A DNA stretch of 64,000 bases from Coriobacteriia bacterium (GCA_030537355.1 JAUNNF010000004.1:62001-126000); one strand, 5' to 3'. Counted from the stretch's first letter, positions 1 through 10,166 are shown. Translations and numbers: made by a program. The notes: a model not told the origin generated them from the letters alone.

Positions 1-780
1 AGCTTTTGTAAAATCTCTATTGTCGATTGCATTACCTTCTGTACGAGTCATATTGACGGTCACAACTCCAGGCTGTAATGTAGTACAAAACCAAGGCCCA
101 CCAAACTCACCAATATCAAGTTCAAGTAACTTTTCTCTTACTGGTAAGCAATGGCAGTTCTCACCTGTTTTATTATGACACATTGCCTCTTTGAGCATAG
201 GCGAATCCGTATCACATCCACCTAAAATAAAGTAACTAGACATTGGCTGTAATGTATCTCCTGGATCTTGCATATCGCAACCTGCCATATAAGCAACATC
301 AGCATCGCCTGTACAATCAATAAATTTCTTTGCGCTCAGCGCTTCAGTGCCATTTTTATTTTCAAAAACAACATATGTGACACATCTCCCATCAACAACC
401 ACATCGCTAATGTAGCTGTGCATATACATGTCAATATTTTCTTCTTGCATATAACGTTGGCATAAAAGTTTATACATTTCAGGTTCAAAAGCAACATTAC
501 CTAAAGGCTCCTCAATACGAGCACCTCCCATGTCAGACAGCTTATGCATGAACTCCCAAGGGATACCTCCAATAACTAGTTCACCTTTATATGTAAACAC
601 AGAAATAGGAGTAACGAAACTGCTTGTGGCCATACCGCCTAAGAATCCATATTCTTCGATAATGGCAGTCTTTGCTCCTTGCCTTGAAGCTGCAATAGCA
701 GCTATAAAACCAGCAGGACCACCACCACAAACTACAACATCATAATTACCTACAACATTTACTTGTTTTTTAATCTCCAA
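1..780 (-). CDS. FAD-dependent oxidoreductase (partial, runs off the left edge)
   Basis: Reading leftwards from 780 there are 260 codons with no stop before the window edge. The N-terminus carries a dinucleotide-binding loop (CGGGPAG near residues 18-24), then LGGMATSS, and an IDCTGDADVAYMAG motif near residue 153. This is the pattern of the FAD_oxidored (PF12831-like) family, soluble flavoproteins that oxidise small molecules; the substrate is unknown. I chose a TTG start at 780 because AGGGAG lies 6 bases upstream (787-792) and no in-frame ATG precedes the FAD-binding strand. It overlaps the 3' end of the upstream flavoprotein gene by 11 bases, so the two are co-transcribed and probably translationally coupled. 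Family assignment is firm, substrate is not. Confidence 0.85.
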   Translation of the reverse strand, partial: MEIKKQVNVVGNYDVVVCGGGPAGFIAAIAASRQGAKTAIIEEYGFLGGMATSSFVTPISVFTYKGELVIGGIPWEFMHKLSDMGGARIEEPLGNVAFEPEMYKLLCQRYMQEENIDMYMHSYISDVVVDGRCVTYVVFENKNGTEALSAKKFIDCTGDADVAYMAGCDMQDPGDTLQPMSSYFILGGCDTDSPMLKEAMCHNKTGENCHCLPVREKLLELDIGEFGGPWFCTTLQPGVVTVNMTRTEGNAIDNRDFTKA

Positions 781-2133
781 TATATGCTCCCTGATTTACT
801 AATTTTTCTCTTAATTGATCTGTGTTAACATTTTTAGGAGCAATGTTTTCTTTTATTGCCATAGCAGCTGCTGTACCTGCTGCCTCACCAAAAGCCATAC
901 AAGAAGGCATCATTCTGATAGCAGATGCTGCCATAGATTCTGCAGAAATAGAACGTCCAGCAACAAATAGATTGTCAACACCTTTAGCAACCAAACAAGG
1001 ATAAGGTACACCAAAATAAGGACCAGCTGTTGGAGGTACAAATGTTCCTCCCTCGTCTTCTAAATTGTGAGTATCCATGCAAGTTGCCATAACAGCAATA
1101 TCATCATCATGTAGCTTACAATCTGCAACTTCAGCACCTGTCAAAATGTACTCACCTTCAATATGCCTTGTTTCGCGAATTCCCATAGTATCCGCAATAT
1201 CCACTATTACAGAGTTCTCAAAGCCGACACAATGTTTTTTCATAAATTCATGAACTTTAAATGCTTGTTGCAAACACTCAATTTCGCCTCGTGTTAAATC
1301 TTCTGTTTTTGTACCATCGGCATTATTTATACGAGTAACATTTAAGTGATAAATACCCTCTTCAATATCTTTAAATACACAAATTTCAGCACGAGGAATA
1401 TCTCCCCAATCATCCTTATGTTCTTTAATAGTCCAACTAAATGGGCCAAAGAAAGGTCGAATTTCATCTTTATGTTCTGCCATATGAGCAGTTAATGCCT
1501 CTGTGTCAACATTACCAACTCTCAAAAACAAACTCATAGGTTGGATATTGCCTGTCTCTTCATTGCCGAGTACACATTTAACACCAGCTCTATAAGCAAC
1601 ATCAGCATCGCCTGAACAATCAATCACAAGATCAGCCTCAATTAAGCCCAGACCATCCTTGTTTGAAACAACGATACCAGTAATCTTTCCGTCTTTAACA
1701 ATAGTATCTACAAATTGAGTATTAAGAAGAATCTCAACACCAGCTTCTAATAATTTATTTGTACAAAGAAACTTAAAATATTCAGCACTAAAAGGTCCAA
1801 CATTGTTGTGTCCAATACGGAAAAACTGCTGTATGGCTCTCCATTATGAACATCTTTCGGATGAACGGCCTTACCTGCAGTTACCATATCATCTACTAGT
1901 TCTTCGAAAATACCACGAACAACCATATTTTCTGCGTTAGCATCAAATGAAGTCATGAAAGGGCCAACCATACCTATGGTTGCCATACCTCCAACACAAC
2001 CATTTTGGTCAAACAGAAAGGTTTTAGAGCCGTGTCTAGCACTGGCAAGTGCAGCACCAATACCAGCAGGTCCAGCACCTACTACTAAAACTTCAGTTTT
2101 TTTAATTACTGGAATTTCTTTTGTGTATTGCAT
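770..2133 (-). pseudogene. FAD-dependent oxidoreductase with a single-base frameshift
   Basis: The first 128 codons (from ATG 2133, with GGAG 8 bases upstream) encode a normal FAD-binding start (VVGAGPAGIGAALASARHG, CVGGMATIGMVGPF) and then leave the family pattern and hit a stop near 1747. The family sequence continues without any stop in the next frame from about 1826 (FRIGHNNVGPFSAEYFK) through IDCSGDADVAYRAG to a typical C-terminus (LFVAGRSISAESMAASAIRMM) ending at 770. The frames meet at a run of five A (1821-1825, plus strand); one extra base there restores a single protein of about 454 residues, the normal family length. Either a recent inactivation or a homopolymer sequencing error. 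It lies 4 bases after the sugar-kinase gene and overlaps the next flavoprotein gene. Confidence 0.8.
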
Positions 2134-2137
2134 AATT

Positions 2138-3694
2138 TTACTCCTTACTTAATAAGTCGTGGAACCTACACCAACGAGAATATATTTTAGCATATTCTGC
2201 CTTGTGGTCAAAATCAGGTTTAATAACATCATAATTATCATTAGTCATGTTCTTAACGACAGAACTTATGTCCATACCAGCGGCAGAAGCACCGAGCATA
2301 GCTGAACTTCTAGCTGTTATGTCTGTTGCATCAGAAATGTAGATTTCACGACCAACAATATTTGCATATTGTTGCATAGCAAATTTATTTTTCTTGGCAA
2401 TTCCTCCACAAACAATTATCTTGTCAAAATGAATTCCGTTTTCTTCTAAATGATCAATTATTCGTTTATTGCCACATGCAATGCCCTGTAACATTGCACA
2501 ATATATGTCTTCAGGACGAGTATCTAGAGAGTAACCTATAATTGAACCTCTAAGTGACAGGTCGTTCAATATTCCTCTATTACCGTTCCACCAATCAAGA
2601 ACCGTTAGTTTATTTTCCCAAGGATTTTTTTGCAGGCAAAAATTAGTTAGACAAGTATGAGGATCTGGATCACTATAAATTTCAGGAACTGAATAAGTCA
2701 CAAACCAGTCGAGCATATCTCCTGCACATGGTTGGCCCGCATCATAACTATAACAGCCTTCAACAATACCATCTTTTACTACACCATTAATTCCTGTTGC
2801 AGCATGTAATTTGTCATTAACAAAAGACATAGCAATGCTTGTACCATAAGTTAGTGCTAGAGCACCAGGTTCATTAATGCAGAAATAAATACCTGGAATT
2901 GAACCATCTCCCATAGCAGCTGCCACTGGTATATCTGGATTAAGGCCAAGAGTATTAGCCATCTCAGTGGTCAATGTACCACATGCTTTAAAATGGCTTA
3001 TAGGCTCTCCCCAAAACTTTTTATCAAGTTCATCAGCAAAACCTTCTGACAGACAGTCTAGTCCTTCTTTTGTAGGCTTCCCATATTCAGGAGTCCACAT
3101 ACACTTAAAACCTAAGGAATATAATGAGCTAGTAAATTTACCTGTAAGCATGCGAGTTATCCACTCGCCTAAGTCGCAAAATCTATAAGTGTCTTGCCAA
3201 AGTTCTGGAGCTAATTCATATGTCTCTAAAAGTTTAGGCAATGCCCATTCGCAATTTACTTTTCCTCCATATCGCTCAATTGCCGGAAAACCGCCAGTTT
3301 TATCATGAGCAGCTTGAATTCTGTCAGCTTGATCCTGAGCCGCATGATGCTTCCATAATTTAATGTAGGCCATAGGTTCATGAGCATATTTATCATGTTC
3401 GCACATAGCATTGCCCTGAGCATCACACGGAACCAATGTATAGGTTGTGGCATCAAGCCCGATACCAATAACCTCATCAGGTTTACAATTGCAGCCTTTA
3501 ATAATATTGACTAGAGCATCCTTATAATCTTGAGGATGTGCCAATGCATAGTTGTCTGGATAACCATCTTCCATAACGCCGTGAGGGTAAACATAAGTGG
3601 AACTACCACATAAAGCTCCTGTTTCTACATCTAGAGCAACCGCACGCGCAGATAAAGTTCCATAATCTATGCCTATTACTTTTTTAGTAGTCAT
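2138..3694 (-). CDS. FGGY-family carbohydrate kinase, ribulokinase-like
   Basis: 518 residues. The N-terminus (IGIDYGTLSARAVALDVETG, then PHGVM and ALAHPQDY) and the AYIKLWKHHAAQDQAD block are characteristic of the AraB/ribulokinase branch of the FGGY sugar kinases, which phosphorylate ketopentoses or related polyols with ATP in the cytoplasm. The ATP-domain glycine motifs are present (MGDGSIPGIY, ALTYGTSIAMS, VCGGIAKKN). No araA or araD lies in view; the neighbours are flavoproteins and an MFS transporter. I infer that it phosphorylates an oxidised sugar-like product made by them. Start ATG 3694 shares one base with the preceding stop (TAATG) with AAGGAT upstream, so translational coupling is likely. 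L-ribulose itself as substrate is unproven. Confidence 0.85.
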   Translation of the reverse strand: MTTKKVIGIDYGTLSARAVALDVETGALCGSSTYVYPHGVMEDGYPDNYALAHPQDYKDALVNIIKGCNCKPDEVIGIGLDATTYTLVPCDAQGNAMCEHDKYAHEPMAYIKLWKHHAAQDQADRIQAAHDKTGGFPAIERYGGKVNCEWALPKLLETYELAPELWQDTYRFCDLGEWITRMLTGKFTSSLYSLGFKCMWTPEYGKPTKEGLDCLSEGFADELDKKFWGEPISHFKACGTLTTEMANTLGLNPDIPVAAAMGDGSIPGIYFCINEPGALALTYGTSIAMSFVNDKLHAATGINGVVKDGIVEGCYSYDAGQPCAGDMLDWFVTYSVPEIYSDPDPHTCLTNFCLQKNPWENKLTVLDWWNGNRGILNDLSLRGSIIGYSLDTRPEDIYCAMLQGIACGNKRIIDHLEENGIHFDKIIVCGGIAKKNKFAMQQYANIVGREIYISDATDITARSSAMLGASAAGMDISSVVKNMTNDNYDVIKPDFDHKAEYAKIYSRWCRFHDLLSKE

Positions 3695-5598
3695 TAGTAA
3701 ATCCTTACCTCGAAAACGCGAACGTCATCATCACCATTTGTAGACGTGAAGCAAAGTTCAACTTTATCAGCCTCAACCGTTTCTGGTAAATCGAAAATTA
3801 AATGACGTTGATAATTACCTTCTACTTTAGTTTCCCATACAACATCATCATTGTTATAAGCCTTGACAGTAAAATCCTTAACAAGTTGTACTGGAACACC
3901 AATAGGCTGCTTTTCGATAAATGCCTTAGAAACAGTTATGCATCGCTCTTCTGAAAGGTCGGGATCAAGAGTAACACGAACTTGCTTAATTGACGTTTTA
4001 TCAAATTCAAAACTTAATGTCTCACCATTAGATGAAATTCCGTCGCTTACCCATTCATTGACTTCTGTATCAGTATTTCTGGCAATACCATTAATTACTT
4101 TTACAGCTTCATAACCAGATTTTTCAGAACTAGCGCTAACTTTAGATTTTCTAGCAATATCATTAGGATCTTGATTTTTGCAATCAATAATATAACAGTC
4201 ATCCTTCAATAACTCTTGACGCAGATCTTCTACATGCTCTTTGCCAAAATCGGTTGGATTTAAACCTAGTTTAGTAGCCATAGCAGCAGCAGTACCAGCA
4301 GCCTGACCACCAATAGCGCATGTTCCCATAACACGAGTAGAACCCATAGCAACTTTTGATGCACTAATATTGCGTCCTGCCATCATTAAGTTTTTGATAT
4401 TTTTGGAGCAATAACAACCATAAGGAATTGAATACAGTCCTGGGAAATTTCTAACCATTGAAGGGATGTCGCCTTTAGCAGCAAAACCACCAGCAGTGTG
4501 CTCATCCATTGGCCAACCACCAAAAGCAACTGAATCTGGACGATGTACGCGAGTATCTTCTCTGATGTCATTTTCTGTTAAGACATAATCTCCAATTAAA
4601 CGTCTTGACTCGCGAGTACCAGAAACATTACCTACCCAAATAAGTTCATAGTTTTCTGCACCATGATCTTCATAATTTTTAATATGATCCCAAACACCAT
4701 AGATTATTTTGTAGAGTTCCCAGCGGATGTCTTCGGCATCTTTAATGATGTCATCCCAGTCTCCTCCAAGTTCAATCCACCAATAACCAGATTGAACATC
4801 ATATTTTTCTACGAGCTGATCTGCATGGTCCTCGTAATCCTCACCTTCTTTGAGCACTACTACAGCATCATCAGTATGGTATGTAATTACATTACCATGA
4901 TATCTGTGAGCAAAGAATGAATCATCTAGAGATGGAGCCCAATCTGGCTTTGTAAACTTAACTGGATGGCCCATATCTTGAGCACAAAAATAAATGGTGT
5001 TGCCCATTGTAAAGCCATCTTCTTTCTCCGGTGCACTCTTCTCGTCATATTGAAGTCCACTCTCACGACCGATTGCATATTCAGCACCAGCAAAATAGCC
5101 AAGAGTTCCGTGTCCTGTACAATCCATGTAGATATCAGCTGTAAACTTATATCTGTTCTCGGTTGTCATTTGATAGCACTCAACAGCTTGGATTTCATCA
5201 CCGTCAGCAATAACTCTATCCATTGTCGTGTTCATATAACTATCTAAATTTTTTGTATGTAAAACCTTGTTCCACATAACTCCATCCCATATTGAGAAGT
5301 TATATGAATCGTTTAGGTATTTATTCTCGAGTTGAAGTTCCATTAAAATACCTGTCTCAGATGCATTTGTTTTGCCCCAATGGCAAGAAGCACCTGATAC
5401 ATGCATTCTTGTTTCACTGCTAGCGTTACCACCATAAACAGCTCTGTCTTGTACTAAGCATGTGTTAGCTCCGTGACGTGCCGATGCTACAGCAGCGCAA
5501 AGACCACTTAATCCTCCACCTATGATTACAACATCATAGTGCTTCTCAATTGGAGGGTTTTGAGAAGGCTTTGGTGTTTCTTGAATAAATTCTCTCAT
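3694..5598 (-). CDS. FAD-dependent oxidoreductase with C-terminal discoidin-like domain (paralogue A)
   Basis: 634 residues in two parts. Residues 1 to about 480 are a FAD_oxidored flavoprotein: VVIIGGGLSGLCAAVASARHG (about 25-45), the YGGNASSETRMHVSGASCHW signature, MDCTGHGTLGYFAGA, and a C-terminal FAD contact (LMMAGRNISASKVAMGSTRVM). Residues about 490-634 resemble an F5/8 type C (discoidin) beta-sandwich (VSASSEKSGYEAVKVING, WVSDGIS, VFEVRIY at the end), often a ligand-binding module. No signal peptide, so cytoplasmic. The gene directly downstream of its paralogue B has the same length and domain order; the two share their 3' ends almost word for word, indicating tandem duplication. Substrate unknown. 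Confidence 0.85.
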   Translation of the reverse strand: MREFIQETPKPSQNPPIEKHYDVVIIGGGLSGLCAAVASARHGANTCLVQDRAVYGGNASSETRMHVSGASCHWGKTNASETGILMELQLENKYLNDSYNFSIWDGVMWNKVLHTKNLDSYMNTTMDRVIADGDEIQAVECYQMTTENRYKFTADIYMDCTGHGTLGYFAGAEYAIGRESGLQYDEKSAPEKEDGFTMGNTIYFCAQDMGHPVKFTKPDWAPSLDDSFFAHRYHGNVITYHTDDAVVVLKEGEDYEDHADQLVEKYDVQSGYWWIELGGDWDDIIKDAEDIRWELYKIIYGVWDHIKNYEDHGAENYELIWVGNVSGTRESRRLIGDYVLTENDIREDTRVHRPDSVAFGGWPMDEHTAGGFAAKGDIPSMVRNFPGLYSIPYGCYCSKNIKNLMMAGRNISASKVAMGSTRVMGTCAIGGQAAGTAAAMATKLGLNPTDFGKEHVEDLRQELLKDDCYIIDCKNQDPNDIARKSKVSASSEKSGYEAVKVINGIARNTDTEVNEWVSDGISSNGETLSFEFDKTSIKQVRVTLDPDLSEERCITVSKAFIEKQPIGVPVQLVKDFTVKAYNNDDVVWETKVEGNYQRHLIFDLPETVEADKVELCFTSTNGDDDVRVFEVRIY

Positions 5599-7502
5599 TA
5601 GTAAATCCTTACCTCAAATACTTTTACATTTTCATCGCCGTTAGTGGCGTTGAATTTGATCTCAACTTTATCAGCCTCTACATCAGGTAAATCTACAATA
5701 TTAAGGCGCTGATAATTGTCAGTCACATCAATAGAAGCAACTTCAGCACCATTGTTGTATGCCTTAACTGTATAATCTTTAACAAGCTCAACTGGTACTC
5801 CTGGGTCTTGAGCCTCTCTTACAAAAGTAGATAATGAAATGCAATATTCCTTATCAAGATTTGGATCAAAAGTTAACCTTACTTGTTTGATTGTTGTTTT
5901 GTCAAATTCAAATGTAAGTTTTTCTCCAGATTCAGATATTCCATCACTAATCCATTCATGGGTTTCGTTATCAGTATTGCGAGAAACACCACTAATTACA
6001 CGCTTTGCCTCAAAACCTGACTTCTCTGATGAAGCAGTAACTTTAGCTGTCCTAGCAATATCATCAGGATCCTTGTTCTGGCAACCAATAATATAACAAT
6101 CATCTTTTAATAATTGTTGACGTAAGTCTTGAATATATTTCTTGCCAAACTCTGTAGGATTTAAGCCTACTTTAGAAGCCATTGCAGCAGCTGTTCCTGC
6201 AGCCTGACCTCCAATAGCACAAGTTGCCATAACGCGAGTTGAACTCATAGCTGCTTTAGAGCATGAAATGTCACGCCCTGCCATCATTAAGTTGTCAATA
6301 TTTTTAGAACAATAACAACCATAAGGAATTGAATACAAACCTTCAAAGTTGTAAACCATTGAAGGAATTTCGCCTTTTGCATAAAAACCACCTGGATTAT
6401 GCTCATCCATAGGCCATCCACCATATGCTACAGCATCGTCTGGTACAGTTCTAGTTTCAGGAGAAATATCGGTTTCCTTCAAAATATAATCACCAATAAG
6501 TCTTCTTGATTCACGAACACCCGCAACTGTTCCGAACCAAACAATGTCATAATTTTCAGCACCGTGATCGCCACCATTTTTAATGTGATCCCAAATACCA
6601 TATACAACTTTAAGCAGTTCCCATCTGAGATCTTCAGCCTCGCCAATAATATCTTTCCAGTCTCCCCCAAGCTCAATCCACCAATAGCCTGAGCAGTTAT
6701 CGTATTTTTCAATTAATTTATCCTCAGCGTCCTCAATAGGATTTTCTTTTGGATTAAAAACAACAACGGAATCTGGAGTATGATAAGTGCATACCTCACC
6801 ATGATATCTATGTTCAAAAAATGAGTCATCAAATGTATGAGCCCAAGCAGGTTTTTTAAACTCAACTGGATACCCTACATCTTGAGCAAAAAACATAATT
6901 GAGTCACCCATGGTCTCGCCATTGTTCTCATCAGGACCAATTTTTTCATCAAAGATAGATTTTGCTTCAGTACCAATTGCATATTCTGCACCTGCAAAAT
7001 AACCAAGAGTTCCATGCCCTGTGCAATCAATGTAAATGTCACCGTCAAATATAAATCTTTTTTCGGTAGACATTTGATAACACTGAACAGCTTTAATATT
7101 TTTACCGTCAGAAAATACAGTTTCCATTGTAGTGTTCATGTAGTTATCCAAGCCTTCTTGAGCCTGAATAAATCCCCACATAACACCATCCCAAACAGAA
7201 TAATTAAATGTATCATTGACTAGTTTATTCTCTAGCAAAAGCTCCATCATAAGTCCAGTTTCAGATGCATTCTTTTTGGCCCAATGGCAAGATGCACCCA
7301 TTATGTGCATACGTACTTCACTAGAACAATTGCCACCATAAACTGACCTATCCTGAACGAGGCATGTTTTAGCGCCATTTCTCGCAGCTGAAACTGCAGC
7401 GCACATACCACTTAAGCCCCCACCAATAACTACTACATCATAATGTTTTTTGATTCCAGGATTTTCAGATGGCTTAGGAGTTTCGCGAACGTACTTTAAC
7501 AT
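5598..7502 (-). CDS. FAD-dependent oxidoreductase with C-terminal discoidin-like domain (paralogue B)
   Basis: 634 residues, the same size and domain order as the neighbour at 3694-5598: FAD-binding loop VVVIGGGLSGMCAAVSAARNG, YGGNCSSEVRMHIMGASCHW, IDCTGHGTLGYFAGA, LMMAGRDISCSKAAMSSTRVM, then a discoidin-like tail from about residue 490 (VTASSEKSGFEAKRVISG) ending VFEVRIY. The stop of this gene shares one base with the ATG of paralogue A (TAATG) and the sequence around that junction repeats at the A/kinase junction, as expected from an in-place duplication. It overlaps the upstream flavoprotein gene by 7 bases. Both copies keep their FAD motifs, so both could be active, for instance on related substrates or as a heteromer. 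Confidence 0.85.
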   Translation of the reverse strand: MLKYVRETPKPSENPGIKKHYDVVVIGGGLSGMCAAVSAARNGAKTCLVQDRSVYGGNCSSEVRMHIMGASCHWAKKNASETGLMMELLLENKLVNDTFNYSVWDGVMWGFIQAQEGLDNYMNTTMETVFSDGKNIKAVQCYQMSTEKRFIFDGDIYIDCTGHGTLGYFAGAEYAIGTEAKSIFDEKIGPDENNGETMGDSIMFFAQDVGYPVEFKKPAWAHTFDDSFFEHRYHGEVCTYHTPDSVVVFNPKENPIEDAEDKLIEKYDNCSGYWWIELGGDWKDIIGEAEDLRWELLKVVYGIWDHIKNGGDHGAENYDIVWFGTVAGVRESRRLIGDYILKETDISPETRTVPDDAVAYGGWPMDEHNPGGFYAKGEIPSMVYNFEGLYSIPYGCYCSKNIDNLMMAGRDISCSKAAMSSTRVMATCAIGGQAAGTAAAMASKVGLNPTEFGKKYIQDLRQQLLKDDCYIIGCQNKDPDDIARTAKVTASSEKSGFEAKRVISGVSRNTDNETHEWISDGISESGEKLTFEFDKTTIKQVRLTFDPNLDKEYCISLSTFVREAQDPGVPVELVKDYTVKAYNNGAEVASIDVTDNYQRLNIVDLPDVEADKVEIKFNATNGDENVKVFEVRIY

Positions 7503-8860
7503 AATATACCGCCATTCTCTACAATTGCATCTTGCACTTTTTTAACATCAACTTCAGATACTTTTACTCCATCTTCAAGAGCAATTCTTGCAGCATTTCC
7601 AGCAGCCTCACCTAGCGCCATGCATGTTGACATTACGCGAGTACCAGCCATAGCCTCATGATCCATAGAGCTACAACGTCCTGCAACGAGTAAGTTTTCT
7701 ACCTTCTCTGGAACAAGTACTCTATAAGGAATGTCGTATGCATCCTCGCAAAATACCATTGTACAATCATCACCTGTAGAATGATGAATATCAACTGGAT
7801 AACCGCCTCTGCAAATTTTATCCTCAAATGGAGCTTGATTAATCATGTCATTTGCAGTCATTACGTACTTTCCTACAATTACACGGCTCTCTCTAATTCC
7901 AACAAATGGAGCTCTGTGAGATACCCATGCATCTTCAAAACCAGGAACGTATTCTTTTAAGTAACGAGTTACGTGTTTTAATTGCTCTACTGCTTTATGC
8001 TCAGCGCGAGTATAACTTTCAGGCTTTGTAGAATCAGTACCAGTAATACGTGTCATGTTAACCCAAATCTCATCATCGTTTAAGCCTGTAATTAAAATAG
8101 TACGAGCAACAGGAACATCAATACTATGTTCTTTAGCCTCGTTAATTCTACCTCTAAGCCCGACTGTAATAAATTTACCTTCAATAAATTGCTCTTTAGG
8201 CATTCTATCCATATCAAATTTTTCAGGCTCATTAACAATAGCGTCACGAAGTTTTTGAATGTTAACGCCTCTCATGCAATACATGAGTGTTGGTGGTTGC
8301 ATACCGCCATTTTCGTCCCCCTTATTACATTCAACGCCAGCACGAAATGCCACATCGCCATCACCCGTACAGTCGATAATATTCTTGGCGAGGATTGCTT
8401 CGCGTCCAGCTTTACTTTCAATTATTACGCCCTTTATCTCATTACCTTCCATAATAGCATCAGAAATAAATGTATATAGAAGAACATCTACACCAGACTC
8501 TTCCATTATCTCCCAAGCTATAGTCTTAACTTCTTCTGAATCAATAATCGTTAAGCTTTGATGAAGTTTACATGCTTTATGATCACTTGCTCCATTTCTC
8601 TCTTTTAATCTATCAATTAACTTTTGAGCACCTCCAGCAATTACCTGATTGCCTTTAGGCCCAAGAAACGCCAAAATAGGTAATCCAATAGTTAAATTAC
8701 CTCCCATGTAGCTTCTTTGATCTACGAGCATAACTTTTAAATTTTTATCACGAGCAGCAGCTTGTGCAGCCATAATGCCTGAAGGACCACCTCCACAAAC
8801 AAGAACGTCTACTTCTGCTCTTACTGGAATGTCACGTGCTTCTTCTCTAATTGTTTTCAT
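7496..8860 (-). CDS. FAD-dependent oxidoreductase
   Basis: 454 residues, the standard single-domain length for FAD_oxidored proteins. Visible motifs: VLVCGGGPSGIMAAQAAARD at about 20-40, YMGGNLTIGLPILAF, IDCTGDGDVAFRAGVEC, MTRITGTD, GIRESRVIVGKYVMTANDM, DIPYRVLVPEKVENLLVAGRCSSMDHEAMAGTR near the C-terminus (motifs quoted in pieces of the protein). The MTR and RESR blocks are shared with the other flavoproteins in this cluster and mark one subfamily. Start ATG 8860 has GAAGGTGAAG a short way upstream, inside the 3' end of the transporter gene, which it overlaps by 14 bases. Reaction and substrate cannot be read from the sequence. Confidence 0.85.
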   Translation of the reverse strand: MKTIREEARDIPVRAEVDVLVCGGGPSGIMAAQAAARDKNLKVMLVDQRSYMGGNLTIGLPILAFLGPKGNQVIAGGAQKLIDRLKERNGASDHKACKLHQSLTIIDSEEVKTIAWEIMEESGVDVLLYTFISDAIMEGNEIKGVIIESKAGREAILAKNIIDCTGDGDVAFRAGVECNKGDENGGMQPPTLMYCMRGVNIQKLRDAIVNEPEKFDMDRMPKEQFIEGKFITVGLRGRINEAKEHSIDVPVARTILITGLNDDEIWVNMTRITGTDSTKPESYTRAEHKAVEQLKHVTRYLKEYVPGFEDAWVSHRAPFVGIRESRVIVGKYVMTANDMINQAPFEDKICRGGYPVDIHHSTGDDCTMVFCEDAYDIPYRVLVPEKVENLLVAGRCSSMDHEAMAGTRVMSTCMALGEAAGNAARIALEDGVKVSEVDVKKVQDAIVENGGILC

Positions 8861-10166
8861 TTTTTACTTCACCTTCCTCGTTACGTTCAGGATGTACAAA
8901 GTACCACAAAATAAAGCAAGCTATAATATGTAAGCATCCCATAACAATAAATAATACTGTCCATGCACTCTCTGGAATAGATCCAACAAACTGATTAAAT
9001 ACAACACTACCAAGGGCTCCAGCTCCACAGCAAAAGCCTAATACACTAGCACCATTTTTAATTGGGAACTGCTCTACAACTGTAAGTGGTGCATTGTATA
9101 GCCAAGCATTACATACAGCTGACACAATGCAGAAAATAACAATTACACTTGCTACCCTAATACCGAATTCAAAATCAGCACCAGAAATAAACGGTACTAG
9201 AGCAACTAATGGAGCAAAAATTGTAACTGTAATTAAAGTCTTTTTACGAGAAAGTAATGGATCTCCACCGCCTCTAATTAATCTATCTGACCACATTCCA
9301 ACAAGGAGTCCGCCAATTGCTCCGAATAGATAAGGAAGACCACCAATCCATTGAATCATATCTAAGGTCATGGCTTCTGACAGTCCTTCAGCCTCACCCA
9401 TTGAGCGCAAAAAGCCTGGCAGCCAAAAACAGCAGAAATACCATACTGGATCACTTACTAATCTAATTAATATTCCGCCCCACATACTCTTACGTTTAAA
9501 CAATTGCTTAAACTTGAATGGTTTTGGAGCCTTAGCAATATCGCTTTTGTCTCTGTTTACTGTTAGAGCTAATACTTGCTTGTCAGGAGTTCTATAAACA
9601 AAAATCCAAACAAAACCAATAACAATACCTACAATACCTGCAAGCCAAAATACATGTTGCCAGCTGTCTAGCACGTTCATTAAAGCAGCAATTACAACAG
9701 GAGCAATAACGGCACCTAGGGCACCACCAGCTTGACATAGAGCATTTGGTAAGGCTCGCTCTTTTCGTTCATACCAAACAGAAATTGCAATCATCTGCGC
9801 TGCAAAAATTGTAGGTTCTGATACGCCTAGAAGGCCACGACACATTGTAAATAAGCCAACTTGATCTGGAGCACAACAACCACCACCAATACAGGCACAA
9901 GACCAGACAAAAATACCACACATAAGTACTTTCTTTGGGCCAAACTTGTCAACTAAAATTCCTGAAATAGGATACATAATTGCATAGCAAATCAAAAAGA
10001 CATTAACAATCCATGCGTATTCAAAATTGCCAATGCTAAAGTGGTCCAAAATTTCAGGTTTTAAAATAGACAGTAGCTGTCTATCTAGATAGTTGCATAC
10101 AATTGCTATAAACAATGTAGCAACTATAAACCACCTCCGATTGCTTACCTTGACATATTTACTCAT
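8847..10166 (-). CDS. MFS transporter, anion:cation symporter / hexuronate-type
   Basis: 439 residues with about twelve hydrophobic segments. The N-terminus (NRRWFIVATLFIAIVCNYLDRQ, with the DRQ after helix 1) is typical of the ACS family that includes ExuT, GudP and other transporters of hexuronates, aldarates and organic anions; the loop after helix 2-3 has DKFGPKKV. The C-terminal tail is charged (HPERNEEGEVKNENN). It lies between two flavoprotein genes and overlaps both, which suggests that it imports an acidic sugar or other carboxylate for this operon. The exact substrate is inferred only. SD-like AGAGGTG precedes ATG 10166. Confidence 0.85.
   Translation of the reverse strand: MSKYVKVSNRRWFIVATLFIAIVCNYLDRQLLSILKPEILDHFSIGNFEYAWIVNVFLICYAIMYPISGILVDKFGPKKVLMCGIFVWSCACIGGGCCAPDQVGLFTMCRGLLGVSEPTIFAAQMIAISVWYERKERALPNALCQAGGALGAVIAPVVIAALMNVLDSWQHVFWLAGIVGIVIGFVWIFVYRTPDKQVLALTVNRDKSDIAKAPKPFKFKQLFKRKSMWGGILIRLVSDPVWYFCCFWLPGFLRSMGEAEGLSEAMTLDMIQWIGGLPYLFGAIGGLLVGMWSDRLIRGGGDPLLSRKKTLITVTIFAPLVALVPFISGADFEFGIRVASVIVIFCIVSAVCNAWLYNAPLTVVEQFPIKNGASVLGFCCGAGALGSVVFNQFVGSIPESAWTVLFIVMGCLHIIACFILWYFVHPERNEEGEVKNENN

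Noticed and set aside
530-1004. Plus-strand ORFs opposite the flavoprotein genes
   Set aside because: They are antisense shadows of conserved minus-strand coding regions and have no ribosome sites; the same applies to the many other antisense frames under metG, ileS, the pur genes and aro genes.
1815-1830. Programmed -1 frameshift in the flavoprotein gene
   Set aside because: The site AGT TTT TCC is not a canonical X-XXY-YYZ heptamer in the zero frame and no stimulatory hairpin was seen; loss of one base or a sequencing error is simpler.
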